DNA from: Herbaspirillum sp. LeCh32-8
Lineage (GTDB): Bacteria > Pseudomonadota > Gammaproteobacteria > Burkholderiales > Burkholderiaceae_D
Direction of reading: 5' to 3'
DNA length: 64,000 bases
Assembly: GCF_017814915.1 (NCBI RefSeq)
Contig: NZ_JAGIPZ010000015.1
Span: 25,980-89,979, forward strand
Shown: piece after piece, positions 17,830 through 27,469 of the stretch
Numbering within the stretch: position 1 is the first letter of the stretch
How the letters are laid out: every line of letters begins with the position of its first letter
Notes under the pieces: model-generated
Told to the model about the DNA's origin: nothing
The model's input: only the letters and a program-made list of their open reading frames with translations
Databases searched by the model: none
Translations under genes and position numbers: made by a program

Positions 17830-18039
17830 TGCGCCGCCGCTGCCTGAGCTTCGCAGCCTGGCGCAAGCGTTCCCGCTGGACAGGATTTGGCCGCTGGGCG
17901 GCGAAATAACTGGCGCAAGGGAAATCAGCTGGAAATATTCTCCTGCTAGAATGAAAAGCTTTCGAGCGTGCTTGCGGCACGCGCTGAGAACATTGCCGTT
18001 GCGGCGTTTTTTGTTCGCCTTTTTTCGCAAGGACAAGAC

Positions 18040-19077
18040 ATGATCAAGGTAGGTATCGTTGGCGGAACCGGTTACACCGGCGTCGAATTGCTGCGTATTT
18101 TCGCAACTCACCCGGAAGTCAAGGTGCAGGCCGTCACCTCCCGCAAGGAAGACGGCATGCCGGTGGCCGAAATGTATCCGTCGCTGCGCGGCCGCGTTGA
18201 TGTCGCCTTCTCCTCGCCCGACAAGGCCAAGCTGACCGACTGCGACGTGGTGTTCTTCGCCACCCCGCACGGCGTGGCCATGGCCCAGGCGCCCGAACTG
18301 GTCGCCGCCGGCGTCAAGGTGATTGACCTGGCCGCCGATTTCCGCCTGCAGGACGTGGCGGCGTTCGAGAAGTGGTACAAGCTGCCGCACAGCTGCACCG
18401 ACCTGTTGAAGGAAGCCGTCTACGGTCTGCCCGAACTGAACCGCGAAGCGATTCGCAAGGCGCGCGTGATCGGCAACCCGGGTTGCTATCCGACCACCAT
18501 GCAGTTGGGCTTTGCACCGCTGCTGACGGCCGGCGTGATTGATGCCTCGCACCTGATCGCCGACTGCAAGTCGGGTGTCTCCGGCGCCGGCCGCAAGGCT
18601 GAGCTGAACCTGCTGTTCTCGGAGGCTTCCGACAACTTCAAGGCTTACGGCGTCTCCGGCCACCGTCATTCGCCGGAAACCACCGAGCGCCTGTCGACCC
18701 TGACCGAGGGCAAAGTCGGCCTGCTGTTCACGCCGCACCTGGTGCCGATGATCCGCGGCATGCATTCCACGCTGTATGCGCGCCTGACCAAGGACATCGA
18801 CAACGCCGCTTTGCAGGCGCTGTTCGAAGACGCCTACAAGAACGAGCCCTTTGTCGACGTGCTGCCCTTCGGCTCGCACCCGGAAACCCGCACCACGCGC
18901 GCATCCAACATGCTGCGCCTGGCGGTGCATCGTCCTGACAACGGCGACACCGTGGTGGTGCTGGTGGTGCAGGACAACCTGGTCAAGGGCGCGTCCGGCC
19001 AGGCGGTGCAGTGCATGAACCTGATGTTCGGTCTGGAAGAGACCACCGGTCTGCTGCAAGTGCCGGTTCTGCCGTGA
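18040..19077 (+). CDS. argC: N-acetyl-gamma-glutamyl-phosphate reductase
   Basis: The 345-residue enzyme carries out the third step of arginine synthesis, reducing N-acetylglutamyl phosphate with NADPH. The Rossmann start [16 protein letters not shown] and the active-site Cys149 in GNPGCYPTT are intact. ATG 18040 fits the family start; an ATG 24 codons upstream is not supported. Its stop overlaps the GTG start of the next gene (GTGA), so the two are translationally coupled. Confidence 0.97.
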   Translation: MIKVGIVGGTGYTGVELLRIFATHPEVKVQAVTSRKEDGMPVAEMYPSLRGRVDVAFSSPDKAKLTDCDVVFFATPHGVAMAQAPELVAAGVKVIDLAADFRLQDVAAFEKWYKLPHSCTDLLKEAVYGLPELNREAIRKARVIGNPGCYPTTMQLGFAPLLTAGVIDASHLIADCKSGVSGAGRKAELNLLFSEASDNFKAYGVSGHRHSPETTERLSTLTEGKVGLLFTPHLVPMIRGMHSTLYARLTKDIDNAALQALFEDAYKNEPFVDVLPFGSHPETRTTRASNMLRLAVHRPDNGDTVVVLVVQDNLVKGASGQAVQCMNLMFGLEETTGLLQVPVLP

Positions 19078-19805
19078 AGTACCGGCTATGGCATCGGCGC
19101 ATGACGATTTCTGCGCCGAAGATGACCATCAAACGCCATCTGCCGTGGCCGGCGCTGGCGCTCCTGTGGGCGGCGGCGATTGCTTTGGCGGTGGCGGTGG
19201 CGGTCTGGACCTACCAGCTCGGGCGCAACAATCTGCCGGGCCTGCAGGGTGATGACGGCGAGCAGGTGGAAGTGCTGACCGAGCAGGTCAAGAAGCTGTC
19301 GGCGGAGAACGATCGCCTGCAGTCGGCTTCCAACGCCTCGCAGAATGAGCTCAAGATCGCCCAGACCGCGCAGGCGCAGCTGGCGGCCCAGGTCAAGAAT
19401 TTGGAGGCCGAGAACAACCGCCAGAAGGAAGACCTGGCCTTCTTCGACAGCCTGTTGCCGACCAACCTGGGCGCGCCGGGCATCACCATCCAGCGTTTCA
19501 AGGCTGAGGTAGCGGCCCCCAACCAAGTGCGCTATCGCGTTCTGGTGATGCAGGGCGGAGCCGGCACGCAGCAATTTACGGGGAATTTACAGCTCAGTAT
19601 CACGGTTTGGCAGGGCGGCAAGAGTGCTATTATGAACTTTCCGGAAACCAATTCTTCTGACCTCGCGCGTTATCGGCTCGCATTCAAGTACTACCAGCGA
19701 GTCGAAGGTCTGCTGAACGTTCCGGAGGGAGCGACCATCAAGGCGGTTGCAGTTCGTGTTCTCGACCGCGGCCAGGTGCGCGCCCAGCAGTCGGTAGACC
19801 TGTGA
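19074..19805 (+). CDS. DUF6776-type membrane-anchored coiled-coil protein
   Basis: One membrane helix near residues 25-45 ([19 protein letters not shown]) is followed by a coiled coil rich in Glu, Gln, Lys and Ala (about 60-130) and a soluble C-terminal domain. The GTG at 19074 overlaps the argC stop by 4 nt and reads [18 protein letters not shown]; an ATG at 19101 is the alternative start. It is 9 bp before bactofilin, a pairing I recall as conserved in betaproteobacteria, which suggests a role in envelope or cytoskeletal organisation. No function is established. Confidence 0.82.
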   Translation: MKYRLWHRRMTISAPKMTIKRHLPWPALALLWAAAIALAVAVAVWTYQLGRNNLPGLQGDDGEQVEVLTEQVKKLSAENDRLQSASNASQNELKIAQTAQAQLAAQVKNLEAENNRQKEDLAFFDSLLPTNLGAPGITIQRFKAEVAAPNQVRYRVLVMQGGAGTQQFTGNLQLSITVWQGGKSAIMNFPETNSSDLARYRLAFKYYQRVEGLLNVPEGATIKAVAVRVLDRGQVRAQQSVDL

Positions 19806-19814
19806 GGTGATTCC

Positions 19815-20213
19815 ATGTTCACACGCAAGACCAAAAGCACTATCGACAGCCTGATCGGCATGTCCACCAGCATCAAAGGCGACGTCGGCTTCAAGGGCGG
19901 CCTGCGCATTGACGGCCAGATCACCGGCAACATCAATGCCGAAACCGGCCAGTCCAGCGTGCTGGTCATTTCCGAGCATGCCAAGGTGGTCGGCGAGGTG
20001 CGCGCGGCGCACCTGATCGTCAACGGTGAAATCACCGGCGACGTCCATTCCTCGGAACTGCTTGAATTGCAGCCCAAAGCCCGCATAACTGGCAATGTCT
20101 ATTACAAGGCGCTGGAAATGCACGGCGGTGCGCTGGTTTCGGGCAAGTTGAGCCACGACCAGTCGACGGCCGAGACGCCGCTGCTGAAGCTGGCCGCGGC
20201 ATCGGAAGCATGA
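19815..20213 (+). CDS. Bactofilin (polymer-forming cytoskeletal protein)
   Basis: The 132-residue protein is a right-handed beta-helix built of repeated hydrophobic turns ([22 protein letters not shown] and so on). Bactofilins self-assemble without nucleotide into filaments that scaffold cell-wall or polar proteins. The short unstructured N-terminus [15 protein letters not shown] is usual for membrane binding. It is co-transcribed with the DUF6776 protein upstream. Confidence 0.9.
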   Translation: MFTRKTKSTIDSLIGMSTSIKGDVGFKGGLRIDGQITGNINAETGQSSVLVISEHAKVVGEVRAAHLIVNGEITGDVHSSELLELQPKARITGNVYYKALEMHGGALVSGKLSHDQSTAETPLLKLAAASEA

Positions 20214-20228
20214 AAATCCGCAAGCGCT

Positions 20229-20234
20229 TATAAT
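20229..20234 (+). promoter_or_regulatory. Probable erpA promoter (-10)
   Basis: A perfect TATAAT lies in the 73-bp gap between bactofilin and erpA. The -35 region is not recognisable. Confidence 0.5.
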
Positions 20235-20286
20235 TGATCTATCGATCCGTCGTATTGATCCGACTCAAGCCAAGCAGGAGCCCGAA

Positions 20287-20652
20287 ATGAATGCCGTAGC
20301 CGAACTTCAACAAACCGAAATGCCGACCCCGATCAACTTCAGCGACAGCGCCGCCGCCAAGGTGGCCCAACTGATCGAAGAAGAGGGCAATCCCGACCTG
20401 AAACTGCGCGTGTTCGTGCAGGGCGGCGGTTGCTCGGGCTTCCAGTACGGTTTCACCTTCGATGAAATCGCCAACGAAGACGACACCACCATGACCAAGA
20501 ACGGCGTCCAGCTGTTGATCGACTCGATGAGCTACCAGTACCTGGTCGGCGCCGAAATCGACTACAAGGATGACCTGGAAGGTGCCCAGTTCGTGATCAA
20601 GAATCCGAACGCCAGCACCACCTGCGGTTGCGGTTCGTCGTTCTCGGTCTGA
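20287..20652 (+). CDS. erpA: Iron-sulfur cluster insertion protein ErpA
   Basis: The 121-residue A-type carrier has the three conserved cysteines in [11 protein letters not shown] and the C-terminal [10 protein letters not shown]. It passes 4Fe-4S clusters to target enzymes, in E. coli including isoprenoid-pathway enzymes. The ribosome binding site is AGGAG. It is followed by its own terminator, so it is likely monocistronic. Confidence 0.95.
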   Translation: MNAVAELQQTEMPTPINFSDSAAAKVAQLIEEEGNPDLKLRVFVQGGGCSGFQYGFTFDEIANEDDTTMTKNGVQLLIDSMSYQYLVGAEIDYKDDLEGAQFVIKNPNASTTCGCGSSFSV

Positions 20653-20673
20653 TCGGGAAAGATCGCACGCAAT

Positions 20674-20704
20674 AAAAAAGGACGCTTTGGCGTCCTTTTT
20701 TATT
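20674..20704. terminator. Terminator between erpA and hemL
   Basis: AAAAAAGGACGC / GCGTCCTTTTTT with a TTTG loop is symmetric, so it may act on both strands. Confidence 0.88.
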
Positions 20705-20857
20705 GTCTTGAGGGAAATTTCCTGGCGCAGGCGGGTAAATCGCAGGCAAACAGCGGAGAAAAAACAACAGCGGCCGAAAATTTCCGGCCGCTGCGCTTTC
20801 GATAAGTTTTCGACAAGGTTCCTGCGGGTCGGCTCACCGACGGGCCCGCTCAGCTAA

Positions 20858-22141
20858 TCAGGCCAGTTCCGCGAAGGCCTTGGCCGCCACCGCGATGGTC
20901 TCCTCAATCACCGCATCGTCGTGCTGCGCCGAGACGAAGCCGGCCTCGAAGGCCGACGGCGCGAAGTAGACGCCGGCATCCAGCATCTTGTGGAAGAAGC
21001 GGTTGAAGCGCTCCTTGTCGCCCTTCATCACCTCGGCATAGCTGCCCGGCACCGACGCGTCGAAATACAGGCCGAACATGCCGCCCACGGCGTCGGCCGA
21101 GAACTTCACGCCGGCCGCCTTGGCCGCGGCGCTGAGGCCGTCGGCCAGCTTCCTGGTCTGCGCGCCCAGCTTCTGGTAGAAGCCCGGCTGCTGGATGATC
21201 TTCAGCGTGGCCATGCCGGCCGCCACCGTGACCGGATTGCCGGACAGCGTGCCGGCCTGGTAAACGCCGCCCAGCGGCGCCAGGTGCTTCATGATGTCGG
21301 CGCGGCCGCCGAAGGCCGCCACCGGCAGGCCGCCGCCGATCACCTTGCCCAGCGCGGTCAGGTCGGGCTTGATGCCGTTCAGTTCCTGGGCGCCGCCCAG
21401 CGCCACGCGGAAGCCCGACATTACTTCGTCGAAGATCAGGATCGCACCGTACTCGGTGCACAGGCGGCGCATGGTCTGCAGGAATTCGTCGCTGGCGCGC
21501 ACCAGGTTCATGTTGCCTGCCACGGGCTCGACGATGACGCAGGCGATTTCATTGCCGGCCTGTTTGAAGGCCTCTTCCAGCTGCGCGGTGTTGTTGTAGT
21601 CCAGCACCAGGGTGTGCTTGGCGAAATCTTCCGGCACGCCGGCCGAGGTCGGATTACCCAGCGTCAGCAGGCCGCTGCCGGCCTTCACCAGCAGCGAGTC
21701 GCCGTGGCCGTGGTAGCAGCCCTCGAATTTCACGATCTTGTCGCGCTTGGTGGCGCCGCGCGCCAGGCGCAGAGCGCTCATGGTGGCTTCGGTGCCGGAC
21801 GAGACCAGGCGCACTTGCTCGATCGACGGTACCAGCTTGATGATTTCCTCGGCCATCAGGATTTCGGCCTCGGTCGGCGCGCCGAAGGACAGGCCGCGCA
21901 CGGCGGCGTCCTGCACCGCCTTCACCACGTCCGGATGGGCGTGGCCGACAATGGCCGGGCCCCAGGAGCCGATGTAGTCGATGTAGCGTTTGCCTTCGGC
22001 ATCCCAGAAGTAGGGGCCGTCGGCGCGTTCGATGAAGCGCGGGGTGCCGCCCACCGAGCGGAAGGCGCGTACGGGCGAGTTGACGCCGCCCGGCGTGCTT
22101 TGCTGGGCGCGGGCGAACAGGGATTCGTTGGTCGTGGTCAT
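20858..22141 (-). CDS. hemL: Glutamate-1-semialdehyde 2,1-aminomutase
   Basis: The 427-residue PLP enzyme makes 5-aminolevulinate for haem. The start ([25 protein letters not shown]), [13 protein letters not shown], and the PLP lysine Lys266 in [12 protein letters not shown] are all canonical. The open frame extends 57 codons further upstream, but the MTTTNES start matches the family. It is 13 bp downstream of the ThiD-like kinase and likely co-transcribed with it. Confidence 0.96.
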   Translation of the reverse strand: MTTTNESLFARAQQSTPGGVNSPVRAFRSVGGTPRFIERADGPYFWDAEGKRYIDYIGSWGPAIVGHAHPDVVKAVQDAAVRGLSFGAPTEAEILMAEEIIKLVPSIEQVRLVSSGTEATMSALRLARGATKRDKIVKFEGCYHGHGDSLLVKAGSGLLTLGNPTSAGVPEDFAKHTLVLDYNNTAQLEEAFKQAGNEIACVIVEPVAGNMNLVRASDEFLQTMRRLCTEYGAILIFDEVMSGFRVALGGAQELNGIKPDLTALGKVIGGGLPVAAFGGRADIMKHLAPLGGVYQAGTLSGNPVTVAAGMATLKIIQQPGFYQKLGAQTRKLADGLSAAAKAAGVKFSADAVGGMFGLYFDASVPGSYAEVMKGDKERFNRFFHKMLDAGVYFAPSAFEAGFVSAQHDDAVIEETIAVAAKAFAELA

Positions 22142-22154
22142 GGATTCTGCAAAT

Positions 22155-22994
22155 TCAGTTGAGGGTCGGGGGGCTATCCGGATTTTCGGATTCGCGGGCC
22201 CAGAAATAACGGTCCGGCACCAGCTTGCCCATGCCAAAGCGCTGAGCGTTGGCGAGCGTGGCCAGTGTGAATTCTTGCGCCTCGGCGACGGCTTCCGGCA
22301 CTTCCAGGCCATTGGCCATCATGGATGCAATGGCCGCCGACAGCGTGCTGCCTGCGCCGGTGAAGGAGCCTGGCAGGCGCTGCCAGGCGTCCTGACGCAC
22401 CAGGCCGGATTCGTCGAAGAGCGAATTGGCGATTTCCTGCAAATCGGTCTGGGTATTGGTCACGAACAGGTATTCGCAACCCATTTCGATGATGCGCATG
22501 GCGTCCAGCATCAGCGCGTCGCCCGGCACCGGCTCGCGCCAGGTCTCGGCCAGGCGCGACAGCTCGCCGGCCGAGACGACCATCAGCGTGGTCTGCGGCA
22601 CCAGCAGTTCACGGATCGCAATCAGGCGGTCTTCCTCTTCCTCCTGGTTGGACAGCGAGGTGATGAAGGGATCCAGGATCAGCGGCACGTCGGGATAGTC
22701 GGACACGATCTCGGCGATGGCCGAGATGTTTTCGATGCTGCCGACCGCACCGACCTTGAAGGCCGATACCGCCATGTCTTCCAGGATCACGCGCGCCTGA
22801 TCGGCTACCCAGTCGACTTCGACGATCTGCGCGTCTTCGACGCGGGCGGTGTCGCCGATGAGCAGCGAGGTCACTACCGACAGTCCATGGCAACCCATGG
22901 CCGCGAAGGTGGCCAGATCCGCCTGGATGCCGGTGGCGCCGACGGGATCGGCCGCGCCGAAGGTCAGGATGAGGGGAGAAGTTTGGTTTTGCAC
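22155..22994 (-). CDS. ThiD-like (hydroxymethylpyrimidine kinase family) protein with altered active site
   Basis: The protein is a ribokinase-fold ThiD homolog: [19 protein letters not shown] corresponds to the ThiD start, followed by [17 protein letters not shown]. Two signature sites differ from ThiD. The GTGCT motif reads GAGST with Ser216 in place of Cys, and the TPN motif before the kinase loop reads VVSAGE. The GTG start at 22994 was chosen since it begins directly at the domain; upstream codons are unlike the family. It may have a changed substrate. It is divergent from rubredoxin and upstream of hemL. Confidence 0.78.
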   Translation of the reverse strand: MQNQTSPLILTFGAADPVGATGIQADLATFAAMGCHGLSVVTSLLIGDTARVEDAQIVEVDWVADQARVILEDMAVSAFKVGAVGSIENISAIAEIVSDYPDVPLILDPFITSLSNQEEEEDRLIAIRELLVPQTTLMVVSAGELSRLAETWREPVPGDALMLDAMRIIEMGCEYLFVTNTQTDLQEIANSLFDESGLVRQDAWQRLPGSFTGAGSTLSAAIASMMANGLEVPEAVAEAQEFTLATLANAQRFGMGKLVPDRYFWARESENPDSPPTLN

Positions 22995-23082
22995 GTCGAG
23001 TAGATTAAGATATCGCGCTTGGCGTTCGCGTCTGATGTTGCGGATGTCCAAGCATTTTAATTGATTTGAGGGATAGTCAGCC

Positions 23083-23277
23083 GTGACCGATAGCCAAAGC
23101 AGCCAAACCGAATTCAAAACCTGGATGTGCCTGATCTGTGGTTGGATCTATGACGAAGAGGCAGGCTTGCCGGAAGAAGGCATTGCCCCCGGCACCCGCT
23201 GGGACGACGTGCCCATCAACTGGACCTGCCCCGAGTGCGGCGCGCGCAAGGAAGACTTCGAGATGGTCGCCATCTGA
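23083..23277 (+). CDS. Rubredoxin
   Basis: The 64-residue protein has the two CxxCG knuckles, Cys16-Cys19 and Cys49-Cys52, that hold one iron, plus the aromatic core (Trp14, Tyr23, Trp40, Trp47). It is a small electron carrier. It starts at GTG behind GAGGGA. It sits beside hemL and the pil-chp operon, an arrangement I recall across Burkholderiales; any link to pilus function is not shown. Confidence 0.95.
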   Translation: MTDSQSSQTEFKTWMCLICGWIYDEEAGLPEEGIAPGTRWDDVPINWTCPECGARKEDFEMVAI

Positions 23278-23719
23278 GCGCCAGCCGATTCCGACACGCG
23301 TTGCCCGTGCGCTTTACCAGGAGCCACAACGCTCCCGGCGTGTTTTGAACGGCAGTTCCAACGGCCCCGCTGGGCTGCCGAACATTCCCCTGTTTTTCCC
23401 TGTTTCGCCGGTTTGATCTGCATCAAGCCAGGCGCAGATTCTCTTCCTTCCCTGCCTTCAACGTCATTTCCTGTCGTTCACGCTTTGTCGTGCGAGCGCC
23501 GACGGACGTTTTCGAGGGGGACATTTTGCCTCTCCGTCTCCCGCTATCAAACTTCTTTGTTCGATAGCTAAATTTGCTGGCAGGCAATAGTCCAGCGTTT
23601 TCAATAAAGCCACGAAGTTGCTGCTGTTCCTCGTATAGGCGGTGCCTGTATTTGCTAAAGTTTAACGATTCGTGCACGCAGCCTGCACATTCGATTCGAC
23701 GCGAGGGGGCTCGCAGACG
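23278..23719. other. Intergenic region before pilG
   Basis: No gene is supported in these 442 bp. An inverted repeat GCTATC-N14-GATAGC lies at 23543-23568. A weak -10 (TAAAGT, 23656-23661) sits about 60 bp before pilG with no clear -35. A GAGGGGG ribosome binding site precedes pilG. Confidence 0.45.
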
Positions 23720-24097
23720 ATGAAGACCATCCTGGTGGCAGACGATAGCAGCGCCGTGCGCCGGGCTGCGGCGCAGGCGCTGGACGCGTCCGGCTATCAG
23801 GTGCTGCCGGCGGTCGATGGCATCGAATTGCTGGCGCTGCTGGCCGAATATGGGGCTGACCTGGTGGTATGCGACATGTTCTTGCCGCGCCTGGACGGCT
23901 TGCAGGCCTGTCGCCTGATCCGCCGCAACGACGGGTATATCAATTTGCCCATCGTGATGTTGTCTTCCAGTAATGGCTTGTTCGACCGGGCACGCAGCGC
24001 CATGGCGGGGGCCGACGAATACCTGGTCAAGCCGTTTTCCGATGAAGGACTGCTGCAGCTGGTGCGGGCCTACATCGAAGGCGTCGATATGGCGTGA
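23720..24097 (+). CDS. pilG: Pil-Chp response regulator PilG
   Basis: The 125-residue protein is a stand-alone receiver domain. Acidic pocket Asp8-Asp9, phosphoacceptor Asp52 (VVCDMFLPRLDG) and the switch lysine in YLVKPF near 101 are present. In Pseudomonas, PilG is phosphorylated by ChpA and promotes pilus extension. The start after GAGGGGG matches the receiver start; an upstream ATG is not needed. It is the first gene of pilG-H-I-J-chpA. Confidence 0.88.
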   Translation: MKTILVADDSSAVRRAAAQALDASGYQVLPAVDGIELLALLAEYGADLVVCDMFLPRLDGLQACRLIRRNDGYINLPIVMLSSSNGLFDRARSAMAGADEYLVKPFSDEGLLQLVRAYIEGVDMA

Positions 24098-24129
24098 CGC
24101 CTTTTTCAATGAGAAGCAGGGGAGAATGC

Positions 24130-24495
24130 ATGGGGATCAAAAAGGTGCTGGTGGTTGACGATTCACCGACAGACCGCCATGTGCTGACTTCCATCCTCGA
24201 GCGCAACGGCTTTTCCGTGGCAACCGCCGAAAACGGCGACGATGCGCTGGAAAAGATCCGTGCCGACAAGCCCCAACTGGTCCTGCTGGACGTGGTGATG
24301 CCCGGCAAGAATGGTTATCAGGTGACCCGCCAGATCGTGCGCGATCCCGATCTCAAGGACCTGCCCATCATGATGTGCAGCGTCAAGGCCCAGGAGACGG
24401 ATCGCATCTGGGCGCTTTGCCAGGGCGCCTGTGATTACATCGTCAAGCCGGTCGATCCGGACGAATTACTGGCCAAGATCAGCGCCATCGAGTAA
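24130..24495 (+). CDS. pilH: Pil-Chp response regulator PilH
   Basis: The 121-residue receiver domain has Asp10-Asp11, phosphoacceptor Asp54 (LVLLDVVMPGKNGYQVTRQI) and the lysine in YIVKPVDPDELL, very close to Pseudomonas PilH. PilH is thought to draw phosphate from ChpA and favour retraction. The ATG at 24130 follows GGGGAG. It lies 32 bp after pilG. Confidence 0.92.
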   Translation: MGIKKVLVVDDSPTDRHVLTSILERNGFSVATAENGDDALEKIRADKPQLVLLDVVMPGKNGYQVTRQIVRDPDLKDLPIMMCSVKAQETDRIWALCQGACDYIVKPVDPDELLAKISAIE

Positions 24496-24538
24496 CGCGC
24501 CGCCACAAGTTGCTGCCAGATATAGACTGAAAACCGGT

Positions 24539-25204
24539 ATGCACGAGCCGCCATCCATTGACAGCGAGAACCTCCCCCTGGCCCAAGCGCCGGTGTCTGA
24601 TGAGCACGGCGAGGCCGCGCCCGGTCGCTCCGAGGCGACCTCCGACGCTGTAGCGAACGACCAGCCTGCGCGCAGTCGCCGGCGCGAGGGCCTGCAGGCG
24701 TTCCAGAATTCGCTGTTCGCACGGATGGATGCAGCCAGCAGCGAGGATCTGCAATCCCGACGCCTGGCGGTCAACATCGGCGGCGTTCTGTGCCTGATCA
24801 ACTTGGCCGAGGCCGGCGAGATCGTGCCGCTGTCCTCCCTTTCCGCGCCGATGTCCGTGCCGCTGACGCAGCCTTGGTATCTCGGCATGGTCAATATCCG
24901 CGGCAACCTGGTGGGCATCGTGGACCTTGCCGCCCAAGCCGGCAGAGAACGCCAGGTGCCGGATCGCGACAGTCGCGTGCTGGTCTTCGCGCCCGCGCTG
25001 TCACCCAATTGCGGCTTGCTGCTATCGTCGGTGATGGGATTGCGGCAGCTCTCCGAAATGCACGTAATACAAAAAAAATTAAATGAAGAGACTGAATTAA
25101 TTGGAATTGTTGAGCGTTATAAGGACAGGGGCGGAACCGAGTGGAATGAAATCGGTCTGGCAACGCTGCTGAACGACGCCGCTTTCCTGCAGATTGGACG
25201 TTAG
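24539..25204 (+). CDS. pilI: Pil-Chp CheW-like adaptor PilI
   Basis: The 221-residue protein has a variable, acidic N-terminus and a CheW domain (NIGGVLCLINLAEAGEIVPL, WYLGMVNIRGNLVGIVDLA). It bridges the receptor PilJ and the kinase ChpA. Residues about 175-194 (25061-25120) are coded by an unusually AT-rich stretch (16 G/C in 60 bases, with a run of eight A) in an otherwise GC-rich gene, yet the frame stays open and the CheW fold continues. Confidence 0.87.
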   Translation: MHEPPSIDSENLPLAQAPVSDEHGEAAPGRSEATSDAVANDQPARSRRREGLQAFQNSLFARMDAASSEDLQSRRLAVNIGGVLCLINLAEAGEIVPLSSLSAPMSVPLTQPWYLGMVNIRGNLVGIVDLAAQAGRERQVPDRDSRVLVFAPALSPNCGLLLSSVMGLRQLSEMHVIQKKLNEETELIGIVERYKDRGGTEWNEIGLATLLNDAAFLQIGR

Positions 25205-25273
25205 CGGGACGTGAAGCCCCGCGGTCGCGAGACGGAGGGCGCCGATCCGACACTAGAAAAAGGAGCACCACTC

Positions 25274-27454
25274 ATGGCACTGAGCTTGCCGCGTCTGTCG
25301 AGGAAGAAAGCACACGCAAGCGGGCCGTCGGACGAGGTCCCCGTGCCATCGTCGCGTCGTACCCGGTTGCCGCTGATCAATCGCTTCTCGCTGCGGGTGC
25401 AGACCCGCATCCTGCTGGCCGGGCTGGCGCTGTCGCTGGCCTGCACGATCTTCTTCATGTGGCTGGGCTCGCTCAACTACATCCACGCCACCTTGCAGAC
25501 GCACATCGCCTCCGACCTGGTGATGCACTCGCAGCGCATCGGCAAGGCCGTGCCCAACGCCATTCAGGGCAACAAGGAAGCCTTCGCGCAGCTGGCCGAA
25601 AGCCGCAACGAATTCAACCACGGCCTGGCGCTGCTGACCACCGGCGGCGCATTCCAGGGCTATACCATCGGCCCGCCTGGCGCCGAGATGAAGCCCGTGC
25701 TGGACGACGTGCACAAGATCTGGGCGCGCACCGACCGTGCTGCCGACACCATCCTCAAGCTCGAGAAAGAGCTGACCGGTTTCGGCGTCACCCTCAAGCG
25801 GCTCAACCTGCTGCTGCCAACGCTGCTGGATCTGAGCGAGCAAATTTCCATGCTGCAATCGCAGAGCACCGCCACCCCGCGCGAAGTGACGGCAGCCAGC
25901 CAGCTGGTGTTGCTGACCCTGCGCCTGGGCCGCAGCGCCAACGAATTTCTTACCTCCGAGGGCGTCAATCCCGAGACGGCCTTCCTGCTGGGCAAGGACG
26001 TCAACACCTTCCACGACATCATCGACGGCTTCCTCAACGGCAGCGAGTTGCTGCGTCTGAAAGCGGTGAGCGACAAGGAAACCCGCGACAAGCTGATCGA
26101 GCTGGAAAAGGTCTTTGGCGAATACCAGCCCAGGGTAGCCGGCATCCTCGGCAACCTGCAGAATTTCATCGCGGCCAAGCAGTCCGAGCAACTGGTGTTC
26201 CTCGAAAATGAAATGCTCAAGAAGCATCTGACCATGCTGCAGACCGATTACCGCGTGGTGCAGGAATCGCGCTCGTGGGCCTTCTGGGCGATGCTGGCGG
26301 CCGTGGCGTGCGGACTGCTCAGCAGCGTGGGCATCGCGCTGGTGCAGTTGCAGAGCAGCCGCAACAATGCCGCTGATGCTGAGGCGCGACGCCAGGACGC
26401 GGAGACGCAACGCCTGCAGGCCCAGCAGCAGGAAGAGAAGGCCATGCGCACCAACGTCGCCAACCAGGCGGCGATCCTGCGCCTGATGAACGAGTTGCAG
26501 AAAGTGGCCGACGGCGACCTGACGGTGCACACCACGGTTTCCGAAGACATCACCGGCGCCATTGCCGACTCCGTCAACTACACCGTGGAAGCCCTGCGCG
26601 GTCTGGTTGAACAGGTCACGCAGATGGCCTCCAAGGTGGCCGCTACCTCCGACCACGTGCGCAATACCACCGTGGGGCTGTCCACCGCCGCGCGCACCCA
26701 GGCGCGCCGCATTCAGGACACCGGGCAATCCATGCTGCAGATGTCAATGCAGATCACTGACATCTCGGTCTCGGCCACCGAGTCGGCCGACGTCGCTCGT
26801 CACTCGGTGGTGGTGGCCGAGCGCGGCGCCAAGGCGGTGGAAGATGCGGTCAAGGCCATGAATGAAATCCGCGAGCAGATCCAGGAAACCTCCAAGCGCA
26901 TCAAGCGTCTGGGCGAGTCGTCGCAGGTGATCGGCGAGATCACCGAACTGATCTCCGACATTACCGAGCAGACCAACGTGCTGGCCTTGAATGCCGCCAT
27001 CCAGGCCGCCTCGGCCGGCGAGGCCGGGCGCGGTTTCTCGGTGGTGGCCGAGGAAGTGCAGCGGCTGGCCGAGCGCTCCAGCGCCGCCACCCGCGAGATC
27101 GGCGCGCTGGTGCGCATGATCCAGACCGACACCCACGACGCCGTGGCCGCGATGGAAAAGTCCACCGCCGGCGTGGTCGAGGGCGCGGTGCTCTCCGACG
27201 CAGCCGGCGCGGCGCTGGCCGACATCCGCAGCGTCTCCAACCAGCTTGCCGAACTGATTCACGGCATGTCGCAGTCCACCGAAGAGCAGGCGGTGTCGGC
27301 CAACGGCGTGGCACAAAATATCCAGAGCATCCTGACCGAGAACGAGATCATCGAGCAAAGCCGCGAGCAGGTCAGCGGGCTCTACAACGAGCTGTGGGGC
27401 GCGGCCAAGCAGCTTGAGAGTTCGGTGTCACGCTTTCGCGTGACGGTGTCCTGA
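25274..27454 (+). CDS. pilJ: Pil-Chp methyl-accepting chemotaxis protein PilJ
   Basis: The 726-residue membrane receptor has helices near residues 38-62 and 333-357, with a periplasmic helical sensor between. A HAMP-like linker and a long signalling domain follow, whose tip ([34 protein letters not shown]) lies near 560-595. It senses pilus or surface cues and controls ChpA. ATG 25274 follows AAGGAG at good spacing; a GTG 21 codons upstream would place the ribosome binding site inside the gene. Confidence 0.92.
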   Translation: MALSLPRLSRKKAHASGPSDEVPVPSSRRTRLPLINRFSLRVQTRILLAGLALSLACTIFFMWLGSLNYIHATLQTHIASDLVMHSQRIGKAVPNAIQGNKEAFAQLAESRNEFNHGLALLTTGGAFQGYTIGPPGAEMKPVLDDVHKIWARTDRAADTILKLEKELTGFGVTLKRLNLLLPTLLDLSEQISMLQSQSTATPREVTAASQLVLLTLRLGRSANEFLTSEGVNPETAFLLGKDVNTFHDIIDGFLNGSELLRLKAVSDKETRDKLIELEKVFGEYQPRVAGILGNLQNFIAAKQSEQLVFLENEMLKKHLTMLQTDYRVVQESRSWAFWAMLAAVACGLLSSVGIALVQLQSSRNNAADAEARRQDAETQRLQAQQQEEKAMRTNVANQAAILRLMNELQKVADGDLTVHTTVSEDITGAIADSVNYTVEALRGLVEQVTQMASKVAATSDHVRNTTVGLSTAARTQARRIQDTGQSMLQMSMQITDISVSATESADVARHSVVVAERGAKAVEDAVKAMNEIREQIQETSKRIKRLGESSQVIGEITELISDITEQTNVLALNAAIQAASAGEAGRGFSVVAEEVQRLAERSSAATREIGALVRMIQTDTHDAVAAMEKSTAGVVEGAVLSDAAGAALADIRSVSNQLAELIHGMSQSTEEQAVSANGVAQNIQSILTENEIIEQSREQVSGLYNELWGAAKQLESSVSRFRVTVS

Positions 27455-27469
27455 CGCCGGGCCAGGGCG

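Noticed and set aside
23423..24109. 228-codon minus-strand frame across pilG and the gap before it
   Set aside because: It is antisense to the receiver domain of PilG, and its tail in the gap has no family features.
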